Shown here: in pieces, positions 43,941 through 52,764 of the stretch | How positions within the stretch are numbered: position 1 is the stretch's first letter | How the letters are laid out: each line of letters begins with the position of its first letter | NCBI GenBank assembly: GCA_049999725.1 | Contig: JBNGIS010008574.1 | Location: 1-52,764 of the forward strand | Direction: 5' to 3' | DNA: 52,764 nucleotides | Source: Haplomitrium mnioides | Taxonomy: Eukaryota > Marchantiophyta > Haplomitriopsida > Calobryales | Program-made: the position numbers and the translations under genes | The notes under the pieces: model-generated | Database searches by the model: none | What the model was told of the DNA's origin: nothing | What the model saw: the letters and a program-made list of their open reading frames with translations, nothing else

Positions 43941-44345
43941 TTGGAGTCTATGTGCACATGGGCTTGGAGTCCATACGCACATGAACTCTTGCAATCTTTG
44001 GCCGTTTAGGCTTTACGTTCTTATTTAGAGTCTATGCGCACATAGGCTTTCTAGTTCTCGTTCAAAGTCTATGCGTACATGAGCTTTAAGGTTCTTGTTC
44101 AGAGTCCATGCACGCATAAGCTAAAGGGTTCTTGTTCAAAGTTTATATGTGCATAGGCTTTAGGGTTCTTATTTAGAGTTTTGGCACACATAGGCTTTAG
44201 GGTTCTAGTTTAAAATCCATGCATACATAGCTTTATTATTCTTGTTCAAAGTCTAAGCACGTATAGGCTTTAGGATTTTTGTTCAAAGTCTATGCGTGCA
44301 TAGACTTTAGGCTTCTAGTTTGGAGTTTATGCTTGCATAGGATTT
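43941..44345. repeat. CpG palindrome array, right
   Basis: About eleven units of roughly 36 bp: a core such as GTCTATGCGCACATAGGCTT followed by TAGGGTTCTTGTTCAA. Several cores have lost CpG by C-to-T or G-to-A changes (for example TATGTGCATA). The cores match those of the left array (37545-37915). Confidence 0.88.
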
Positions 44346-44640
44346 AACAACTATGATGCTCAAAGTCTGGTTCAAAGTTCGTACCTGACTAGACATCCAC
44401 GCTTGCATATAACTTTTTTTCATAAAAAGATATAACCAAAATGCTTGTTTTCTAGGGTGTTTTCTATAAAGAAATTTTAAAAATATAATCTCAATATAAA
44501 ATATGCAATTTGTATTTATAAAAAACAATTTCTTTACCAAAAAGAGATCACAAACATAAAATTGATGTTTTTAAATACCAAATCACAAAAAATAATATTT
44601 TCGACTACCAAGCGAAACATGAACTCATTAGCGGTTCCTA
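44346..44640. other. Right subterminal region of DNA transposon
   Basis: AT-rich, no supported gene. The last 50 bases have partial inverted similarity to 36664-36695. Confidence 0.6.
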
Positions 44641-44659
44641 GTTCAAAGTAGCGGCTGTT
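44641..44659 (-). repeat. Right terminal inverted repeat
   Basis: On the minus strand AACAGCCGCTACTTTGAAC, matching 36645-36663 at 18 of 19 positions. Confidence 0.9.
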
Positions 44660-45882
44660 TGCTATGTCTTCTTTTCTATCATGTAAATTCATGGGAATTC
44701 AACACTCATCTACTTCAATTGGAAAGAGCTTGTTTACTATCTCTACATCAAGTAGATGAGATGAGATGAGAATCTAAAACAAATGATTCAAACTTGTCAC
44801 TATGTGCTATGTCTTTTTTTCCATCATGTGATGTTCATGGGATTCAACACTCATCTACATCAATTGCAAGGAGCTTTTTTTTATCTATACATCAAGTAGA
44901 AGAGATACGATGAGAATATAAAACATGAGGTTAAAACTTGTTACTGTGTGCTATGCCTTCTTTCCCATCATGTGTGTTCATGAAGATTCAACACTCATCT
45001 ACCTTAACTACAAGGAGTTTTTTTACTACCTCTTTATTAAGTAGAGGAGAAGAGATGAGAATCTAAAACATGAGATTCAAACTTGTCATTGTGTGCTATG
45101 TCTACTTTTCCATCATATGAGTTCATGGGAATTCTACACTTGTCTTTATCAATTGCAAGGAGCTTGTTTACTACCTCTACATCAAGCAGATGAGATGAGA
45201 TGAGAATCTCAAATATAAGACTCAAACTTGTCACTATGTGCTATGTCTTCTTTTCCATCATGTGAGTTCATGGAAATTCAACAGTTGTCTACATCAATTG
45301 CAAGGAGCTTGTTTGCTACCTCTACATCAAATAGATGAGATGAGATGAGAATCTATAAAATCAGATTCAAACCTCTTTGTGCTATGTCTTCTTTTCCATC
45401 AATTGAGTTCATGGGGATTCACCACTCGTCTATATCAGTTGCAAGGAGCTTGTTTATTATTTCTACATCAAGTAGATTTGATTCGATGAGAGTCTTAAAC
45501 ATGAGATTCAAACTTGTGTGTGCTATATCTTCTTTTCCATCATGTGAGTTCATGGGAACTCAACACTTGTCTACAACAATTGCAAGGAGCTTGTTTACTA
45601 CCTCTACATCAAGTAGATGACATGAGATGAGAATTTTAAGTATAAGATTCAAACTTGTCACCCTCTACTATGTCTTCTTTTTTATCATGTAGGTTAATGG
45701 GAGTTCAACACTCCTCTACATCAATTGCAAGGAGCTTGTTTACTACCTCTACATCAAATAAATTAGATGAGGTTAGAATCTAAAACATGAGATTCAAGCT
45801 TATCACTCTGTGCTATGTCCTCTTTTTCATCATGTGAATTCAACACTCGTCTACATCAATTGCAATGAGCTTGTTTACTACC
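44660..45882 (+). repeat. Satellite array, block 4 (about 8 monomers)
   Basis: Satellite resumes with TGCTATGTCTTC in the same phase as it stopped at 36644. It ends inside a monomer at TTGTTTACTACC, where the right-hand LTR element begins. Frames 45037-45234 and 45345-45620 are satellite read-through. No gene. Confidence 0.97.
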
Positions 45883-48800
45883 TGTCGCTCCCCTGTTTCG
45901 GTCCTTAACCTTTTCAGGCCCTGTTTCGAGCGCAGGGGAGGACAGATTGCGGGCTTTCAGGTTCTTTTCTGAGATGGCCCCTTGCCAGCTACCACTTTCA
46001 GATCTTAAGGACTCTTCCTCCCCTTATAGGTCTGGTATGCTTTTCTCTTTCTTCTTCCTCTCACTCTCAAGTCAATCATTCAACCTATCACAAGTCCACA
46101 TTCATAATACCCAGGTTGTATTTGTGTGATTCTTCCTCTTTATTCCTAGGACCCAAGGGTTTAGGCCCTGCCACCTTATTCGTGCTTGGGCAGAATGGAA
46201 ATGGTGACCTGCGTAGCTGAACACTACAAAAGTGTTGGACTCCCCCTCTCAGGGTGGTCACAGCGCTGGTACAATTACTCCTAGCTATCCTAGCATGTTC
46301 TAATTTCTAACTATGCAATAGAATCGGGAACAGAGAGCATTCACCCCCAGGACACCAGACTTGTGTCAAGGGATTGGACTCCCCTTTCAAGTGTGTCTCA
46401 AGGTCTGCTCAGCTGAACCGATGTCCCCTAATCTATTAAACCTACAGAGCTGCAATGCAAAATACAGATCTATCTACACATGTATGAACAAACACATATA
46501 TACAATGTACAAGAGAAAATAGAGTCCTTGAAGGCCCTCTGGAATTCTAACTATGTATACTTCCCTTATGAGTCCCACTGCCTTACAACCTGCAGCCCAG
46601 CAACCCACACACCCTCCTCTCCAGATAGTTTTCTACTTCCATCGCTAGAATCCCTGCTTTTACTTCCTCAGGCTAGGAAGAGAGTTTCTTTTACTTCCAC
46701 CTCTGGAAGACAGCTCTACCAGCTGCTGGTAGCCCACTCCACCCTCGAGCCTCAACGGGTCATCCCGCGTAGTGTGCAGGCACTAGCACAGCCCTCCCCC
46801 CCCCCCCCCCCCCCCCCTTTTAGCTTCCATTGAAGAAACACACCAGAGTGTCCTCCGAACACTCTGGGTTGATGCGCGCGCACAAGGAATTGCTGAAACA
46901 CTCCAAGTTCCTCACTTGGCAACCCCTCCTTAGTTCTCGGCAGACCAAGAGTTCCTTCGATTCACGTATCGGTACACCTCCGCTCTGGTCCACCAGCAAG
47001 GACGAGTTCACCTTGATTGCCCGAGCATCCAGAGCTCCTCACTCTGCGATTCTCGGCGCCCCTCCAGTCCACCTCCGAGTCCCCTTGGCCCCCTGGAGCT
47101 AGTACACCCGCTTCACGCGTCTCCTCACTGAACTCTCCACCCCTGCCTTACCATGCGCAACTCACTTGTCTTGTGGTCGCTGTCGCTTCCTGCAATCGCT
47201 CATGCATCAACCCGAAGAAATCTGAAAGCTGCCAAGGTATACTCCCCTCGCGAGCGCTCCACCCCGCGAGCCCGATTCGAAGAGAAGGTCGTTATGTCCG
47301 TTGAGCTTGCAATGGGAGGAAACGACGTGTGGCCCCTTCGTAAGGTAATTCAGTTAGAACGAGAAAGGAAATCGCGCCACGTGCCTCCTCAGTTGAGCGA
47401 GAAAGATTGGTATAACGGTAATCCTCCAAGAAAGAACGGGGAACCTTGCGGGAAGAGATTCCACAGATTCCCGTGAAGATTCCACTTTACGCTCAGCTCG
47501 CCACGTCCTCCGCTGCACCGCCGTCCGCTGCCGCCCCGCAAAGGGGTAGGCGGACCGTCGGGTTGACTACTCCTTCCGCAGTTGACCCGTACATTGCCTG
47601 AGGTCCAGTGAACTATCCTCCTTGTGACGCGTGTCCCGTGAGTCGCTTCGGGGCCCCTAGAGTCGCCACGTCATCCGAAGTCCACCGTCCGCCGTCGCCC
47701 CGCAAAGGGATAGGCGGACCGTTGCGCTAACCTTCATCCGATGTTGACCCTCGGAAACCCTTCCTTGCTTCTCAGCGTGCCACGTTTCTGAAGCCGTCCG
47801 CGGAATCCTGTGCTCGCCGAGTAAGAACTGGTGCCGATTGTCGCCGTTTCAACCTTCCCTCGAGATAAGAACCAAGCATGCGCCTGAGGCTCCCATTGTT
47901 ATCTGTTGTGAAAGCTCGATATAGGGACTGCCAAGCCTCTTAGGACCGTTAGTCCTTCTGACGAACTGTCAGATGTTGCCGTTGGACCCCACCGAAGTTT
48001 CGCCCCAAGTTCTGCCGGAGCTACGATGAATCCCCCTTTCGGCTGCGTTTGCTCCTCCGTCTGTCGCACCGGCGTTCTCTTGATTTTCTGGCCGCCTCAC
48101 CTTGCCACCTGATTCACCGATAGGTCGTCTTTTCGGCGTACCCTTTGTTTCCCCCAACCGAATTGGCACCATATTGCCCTTCTGGCTCAGCCTTCTTCCC
48201 GTTGGACGGTTCATGATGGATCACCGTTTCCCCATTGATATCATCTCTTCGTTTGAACCAGGTCGCCGACAAGTCGCCTTTTCGCCTTCACTCGCTCTTA
48301 CTCGGCCTGCTAGGTGATCTGTCCCCCTTTCGGCTCTCCTCTCCTCTTCCTCTTGGATCTGCGATGTATGGCCCTTACGGCACTCCTCCGTTTTCCTTCG
48401 GCTAGATCCGCGATAGGTCGTTGTTTCGAGCCTTCCTCCTTGATCCCCTGTGGTCTCTCGCGGATCCCTCTTAAGCGGGGTGCCCCACGTCGTAAGACGG
48501 ATCGGAACCCTGCTAAGTGGGCTCCCCACTTAGGGAGGCGCCTTTCCGCAAACCCGCGGGCCTCCTGCTGGCGCCACGTCGTCCATGGAATCCCGCGAGG
48601 GCTCTAGAGACGCCACGTTTCCGTGGGATCTCGTGAGACCCTTCGGGGACTCTACTCTTCCGCCAGGACTTACCGAGTCGGATGGAGTGTTCAATCTGCC
48701 TCTGCAGGGTTCGCTGTTGCTTGCGGGATTGAGGCGTCCCTCTTCCTTGGCCTTGCTCACCCTCGTGACGATCTTACCTCCTCCTGTCAGCTCCCGATCC

Positions 48801-49224
48801 TTGCTTCCCGTTTTGTGGCCGCTGCAGGACCCCCGCGATCTGCCCTTTCTTTGGAGTGCCTTCGGGTGTCCTTGTTGCTGATCCATGCTTCTTCCTCCAG
48901 CGATCGCCTTGCCATGGGTGTCTGCTCTATTCCTTTTCCCCATCTCCCACCTCCGCATCCTCCTTAGGCCCACAGATTCCCGCTGGCCTGATTTGAACTT
49001 GAGAATGGGGCCCCTCCTCTGGCTGGCGATCACTGCTCACCTTCCTCCTCCCCTCCGCCATGGTCCTGTTTCCCTCCCAAGACTCATGCACCCTGCTCTT
49101 AATCAGCTGTTTGAGGTAATCAGCTGTTCCTAAGATGCCTTCACACTCGCAAAGGGAACAATGTGGCCAATGGTGCTTCTGATTCCGTGAATTCTGCTTG
49201 AATGCTCCAAAGCACCGGTTGACA
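45883..49224 (-). repeat. 3' LTR of the Gag-only element
   Basis: The plus strand begins TGTCGCTCCCCTGTTTC and ends CACCGGTTGACA, giving TGTC...GACA termini. The first end is confirmed by the identical start at 50984. The other end is inferred from the polypurine tract that follows. The part 46515-47680 is very similar to 51618-52764, while 45883-46514 is much more diverged from 50984-51617. A poly-C run lies at 46796-46817. Many frames on both strands (46480-49387) have no family resemblance and are treated as chance in GC-rich DNA. Confidence 0.75.
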
Positions 49225-49240
49225 TAACTCCCCCTTCAAG
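49225..49240 (-). promoter_or_regulatory. Polypurine tract of the Gag-only element
   Basis: The minus strand reads CTTGAAGGGGGAGTTA directly before TGTCAACC, the inferred LTR start. It lies 150 bases after the Gag stop. Confidence 0.7.
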
Positions 49241-49390
49241 TGTGACGCGTCCCCGCGAACACACCTCTTCTCCCTCAATTTTATGGTGCCTCTGCTGCTG
49301 GTTGCTGGCCTGACTCTGTCTCTCCTGCAAAACAACCCCACGAAACACCCCCCCAACAAAACATACACACGCACACACACACACCAACCC

Positions 49391-50824
49391 TTATCTGTGC
49401 TGGCTGGGCAACCTTGAGGAGGTCACAGTTGGGTCCTCTTCCAGCTGATTCGCGCTTGGTCCAGGAGCAGCATCTGGCCTTTTGTTAGGACAATTCATTG
49501 CTATGTGCCCCTCGTTTTTGCATTGGAAGCACAGGGGAGGCGGTTGGCCATAACCGCTCTTCCGCGGCTCCGGACAGCTAGTGGAAATGTGACCAGGTTG
49601 GCCACAATTCCAACAGACCATAATCGCCGTTCGGGGAGGCCGATTCGCAGCCCACTGATTCGCAGGTCCTGCGTTCACTCCTGCATGCCTGGTAAGGATT
49701 GTACGAGGTCCCCCACTGATCTGATACACCATTTCTGGGGCCTTCTCCAAGACATACTCCACTTCCTCCCTGATGTACTCTGGTGCCTCCTCCCGCACAT
49801 AGTGCACAGCATTTGTCTCGTTTGGACATTTCTGGGAGGAATGCCCGTGCTGCTTGCACCTGACGCACCAGACACCAACTCTTCTGGTTGGCAAGGGCCT
49901 GCCCTCCGGCTTAATTCCTGCCAACAATATGTTCATCGCCTCCATCTTGGCGCTCAGCTCCTCGATTCGATCCCTCCCCCTTGACTTCTTGCTCGCCTCA
50001 GGTTCGGGTTCAGCTTTTTTGTACCTCCCCTTGCTGGCGCCTTTGCGATGACTACTCTCCTTTGCCTGCTTCTTCTTCTTCAGGTCCTTCTTCTTCTTTT
50101 TCTTCCTGGATGACCAGTCCTCCTCTGAGCTACTGCTGCTGGACTCATTCTCGCCTTCCGAGGAGGACTCGGAACTCTGATCTGTTTCCTTGTCACTGTC
50201 TGAGGTGTCTGAGGAATCGTCAGAGTCATACTTTTCCCTAGCCTTCCTCCGGGAGCTGGTGATAGCAGCCTTTACGTGGGATCTTGCCGTATTGACTGCA
50301 TCTTCGAGAGTCTGGGGGTCCGTTTGGCGCACCCAGGTCCCAATGCCTCTGGGGAGCGCTGCCAGGAACCATGATGTGAGCATTCCGTCTGTGGCTAGAT
50401 GGTTCAGCTTCCTTGCCACTTTCTTGAATCTTTGGAGGAACCTCCTCACAGACTCCTTCTTTTTCATCCTTAACTGACCGATCCTGATCAGCGCCTCCGT
50501 TTCCTCACCAATCCCTCGGAACTCGGCTATGAAGGCTGCCTTGAATGCGTGCTAGTCTCTTTTGACATTGTCTGGCAGGTCTTTGTACCAAGGCTGAGCC
50601 TCTCCTTTTAACACTGCTGGCAAGATCCCAATCTTGACATGGGCCTCCCCATTTGCTGCTGCAGTGTTTTCCAGGTCATCCAACCATGCGTCTGGGTCAT
50701 CCTTCGGGCGTCCCTTGAAGGACTTGTATTTGAATCTCCCTCGAAGCCCAGAAGGTGGTATAGGATTGGCCATCCCTCCACTGGCCACTGCCACTTCCAC
50801 CCAGAAATCTCCTCTTTCCGCCAC
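49391..50824 (-). pseudogene. Gag with three CCHC zinc knuckles, one in-frame TAG
   Basis: One continuous minus-strand frame of 477 codons from the Met at 50824, broken only by TAG at 50552-50554. The N-terminal part has 'RFKYKSFKGRPKDDPDAWLD' and 'GILPAVLKGEAQPWYKDLP', typical of retrotransposon Gag capsid. After the TAG, 'HAFKAAFIAEFRGIGEE' and 'ESVRRFLQRFKKVARKLNHL' continue it. A long Ser/Glu/Asp/Lys-rich region follows. Then come three knuckles: 'CVRCKQHGHSSQKC', 'CWNCGQPGHISTSC', 'CFQCKNEGHIAMNC', all C-x2-C-x4-H-x4-C. The stop falls where Gag proteins often have Trp just before (E/A)F, so a TGG-to-TAG change is likely. Opposite-strand frames are shadows. Confidence 0.88.
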
Positions 50825-50958
50825 TCTTCCTTAACAGTCTCAACCCCCAGTTGCTCTGTTTCTCAGGAGTGGCTTTTTCCCCCAAACTGACTTGAGTTTC
50901 TTGTGCACAAAGTGGTTTCTCTGGTTCGAGTTGGTCTCAGGTTTTTTCAAACCTTTGA

Positions 50959-50975
50959 CCCTCCTTCTAGCGCCA
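50959..50975 (-). promoter_or_regulatory. Primer binding site candidate of the Gag-only element
   Basis: The minus strand reads TGGCGCTAGAAGGAGGG, eight bases inside the 5' LTR. It would pair with a tRNA whose 3' end is ...GCGCCA; the tRNA was not identified. It differs from the Met site used by the chromoviruses here. Confidence 0.65.
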
Positions 50976-50983
50976 AAAATGTA

Positions 50984-52764
50984 TGTCGCTCCCCTGTTTC
51001 AGGCCTTAACGTTTTCAAGCCCTGTTTTGATGCAGGGGAGGACAGGTTTTGAGCCTTCAGGTTCTTTTTTGAGATGGCCCTTCGCCAGTTACCACTTCCA
51101 GACCTTAAGGGCTCTTCCTCTCCTTACAGGCTTGTTGTGTTTTTCTCACTCTTCTTCTTTACACACTCAAGTTAGACATTCAGTACCATACACAGGTTCA
51201 CTTCCATTTATACCCAGTTGTAATTTGTGTGTAATTCTTCCTCTTTATTCTTAGGACCCAATGACTTAGGCCTTGTCACCTTATTTGTGCTTGGGCAGAG
51301 TGGTGCTGGTGACCTACACAGCTGAACACACCACAACTATGGATTCCCCCCTCTCAGGGTTGTCACAGGCCTAAACTAGATTATCCTAACATGCACTAAT
51401 TCCTACTCTATGCAAAGGAGTCAAGAACAGAGAGCATTCACCCCCAGGATACAAGACTTGTGTCAAGGGATTGGACTCCCCCTTCAAGTGTGTTCCCAGG
51501 GTTTGCTCAACTGATTTGACTGTCTTCTAATCTAACAATTCAAGGGGACACACCTGCAGAAGGGAAATCTAACTACACATATGGACAAACACATTTATAC
51601 AATGTACACGAGAAAACATAGTCCTTGAAGGCCCTCTGGAATTCTAACTATGTATACTTCCCTTATGAGTCCCGCTACCTTACAACCTGCAGCCCAGCAA
51701 CCCACACACCCTCCTCTCCAGATAGTTTTCTACTTCCATCGCTAGAAGCCCTGCTTTTACTTCCTCAGAATAGGAAGAGAGTTTCTTTTACTTCCACCTC
51801 TGGAAGACAGCTCTACCAGCTGCCGGTAGCCCACTCCACCCTCGAGCCTCAACGGGTCATCCCGCGCAGTGCGCAGGCACTAGCACAGCCCCCCCCCCCT
51901 CCCCTCTCAGCTCCACTTGCAGAAACACACCAGAGTGTCCTCCGAACACTCTGGGTTGATGCGCGCCCACAAAGAATTGCCGAGACACTCCAAGCTCCTC
52001 ACTTGACAACCCCTCCTTAGTTCTCGGCAGACCAAGAGTTCCTTCGATTCACGTATCGGTACACCTCCGCTCTGGTCCACCGGCAAGGACGAGTTCACCT
52101 GGATCACCCGAGCATCCAGAGCTCCTTACTCTACGATTCTCGGCGCCCCTCCAGTCCACCTCCGAGTCCCCCTGGCCCCCTGGAGCTAGTACACCCGCTT
52201 CACGCGTCTCCTCACTGAACTCTCCACCCCTGCTTTACCATGCGCAACTCACTTGTCTTGCGGTCGCTGTCGCTTCCTGCAATCGCTCATGCATCAACCC
52301 GAAGAAATCCGAAAGCTGCCAAGATATACTCCCCTTGCGAGCGCTCCACCCCGCGAGCCCGATTCGAAGAGAAGGTCGTTATGTCCGTTGAGCTTGCAGT
52401 GGGAGGAAACAACGCGTGGCCCCTTCGTCAGGTAATTCAGTTAGAACGAGAAAGGAAATCGCGCCACGTGCCTCCTCAGTTGAGCGAGAAAGATTGGTAT
52501 AACAGTAATCCTCCCGGAAGGAACGGGGAACCTTGCGGGAAGAGATTCCGCAGATTCCCGCAAAGATTCTACTTTACGCTCAGCTCGCCACGTCCTCCGC
52601 TGCACCGCCGTCCGCCGCCGCTTCGCAAAGGGGTAGGCGGACCGTTGCGCTGACTACTCCTTCCGCAGTTGACTCGTACATTGCCCGAGGTCCAGTGAAC
52701 TATCCTCCTTGTGATGCGTGCCCCGTGAGTCGCTTCGGAGCCCCTAGAGTCGCCATGTCATCCG
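50984..52764 (-). repeat. 5' LTR of the Gag-only element, partial
   Basis: Same start as 45883 (TGTCGCTCCCCTGTTTC). It is collinear with 45883-47680 and continues past the window edge. Frames 51625-52020 and 52240-52653 correspond to frames in the other LTR at 46480-46833 and 47153-47476; this reflects LTR homology and is not evidence of genes. Confidence 0.9.

Larger units (their letters stand above)
36645..44659 (+). mobile_element. DNA transposon with DUF7869-like transposase and DNA methyltransferase-like cargo
   Basis: 8015 bp (including 100 N) inside one satellite monomer. Ends: AACAACCGCTACTTTGAAC at 36645-36663 and its inverted partner at 44641-44659 (18 of 19 match), with weaker similarity continuing inward for about 25 bases. 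The flanking duplication is TGCT. It encodes a minus-strand transposase (38417-40424) and a divergent plus-strand gene (40889-43803) ending in a methyltransferase-like domain. CpG palindrome arrays lie near both ends and inside. A 4-bp duplication is known for the Sola and Ginger superfamilies, but the superfamily is not settled here. Stops in both genes suggest a defective copy. Confidence 0.85.
45883..52764 (-). mobile_element. Gag-only LTR retrotransposon (TR-GAG-like), 5' LTR cut by window edge
   Basis: Minus-strand element. 3' LTR 45883-49224 (3342 bp), polypurine tract, one Gag gene (49391-50824), primer-like site, then a 5' LTR starting at 50984 that runs off the window. The internal region is only about 1.76 kb and has room for nothing but Gag: no protease, RT, RNase H or integrase motif was found. 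Non-autonomous elements with this layout are known as TR-GAG. It is much richer in G+C and CpG than everything around it. Replication would need enzymes from another element. Confidence 0.8.

Noticed and set aside
36645-44659. Assigning the DNA transposon to CACTA, hAT, Mutator or PIF/Harbinger
   Set aside because: Termini do not begin CACTA; the duplication is 4 bp, not 3, 8 or 9; the transposase motifs do not match these families. Sola-like or another group remains possible.
47680-49224. Possibility that this is an internal region with pol remnants instead of LTR
   Set aside because: No RT, protease or integrase motif in any frame, and a good polypurine tract plus GACA end at 49224 support LTR. 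The matching part of the right LTR is off-window, so this is not fully proven.
46480-49387. Many overlapping frames in the GC-rich LTR (for example 48530-49033 minus, 48623-48967 plus)
   Set aside because: GC-rich sequence gives long chance frames; both strands are open over the same bases, and no domain is recognisable.
1-52764. tRNA, rRNA and ordinary host protein genes
   Set aside because: None recognised in the sequence; every supported coding segment belongs to a transposable element.

Overview
The window is plant nuclear repeat DNA. It holds no bacterial features and no recognisable host gene. The evidence is plant-type Ty3/gypsy chromovirus and Ty1/copia retrotransposons, an initiator-Met-type primer site, intron-like breaks in a DNA-transposon gene, and a large AT-rich satellite. 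The species cannot be named from the sequence.

The substrate is one tandem satellite with a monomer of about 141-147 bp. It survives in four blocks: 4133-4848, 12356-17023, 31894-36644 and 44660-45882. The monomer phase continues across each complete insertion between blocks, so these blocks were once a single array of about 78 or more copies.

Layout: (1) 1-4132 is the 5' part of a minus-strand chromovirus (element A) that runs off the left edge. (2) 4849-12355 is a complete but decayed Ty1/copia element (copia 1) with two LTRs and a 5-bp target-site duplication. (3) 17024-31893 is a second minus-strand chromovirus (element B) with both LTRs. Its reverse transcriptase is split at 19854-28622 by another copia element (copia 2), which carries a 3' fragment of a third copia family at its left end. 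(4) 36645-44659 is an 8-kb DNA transposon with 19-bp terminal inverted repeats and a 4-bp TGCT duplication. It carries a minus-strand DDE-type transposase of the DUF7869-like family and, divergently, a plus-strand gene. The 3' part of that gene reads as an N6-adenine/N4-cytosine-type DNA methyltransferase. Arrays of short CpG-rich palindromes (YATGCGCGCATR type) lie near both ends and between coding segments. (5) 45883 to the right edge is a minus-strand LTR element with 3.3-kb GC-rich LTRs and an internal region that encodes only Gag (TR-GAG-like).

Nearly all coding regions are broken by stops and frameshifts. The least damaged are the Gag of the right-hand element (one in-frame TAG) and the copia 2 polyprotein. 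The strongest candidate for something undescribed is the DNA transposon that pairs a DUF7869-like transposase with a DNA methyltransferase-like cargo gene and CpG palindrome arrays. Three scaffold gaps (20584-20683, 33751-33760, 38088-38187) limit certainty nearby.
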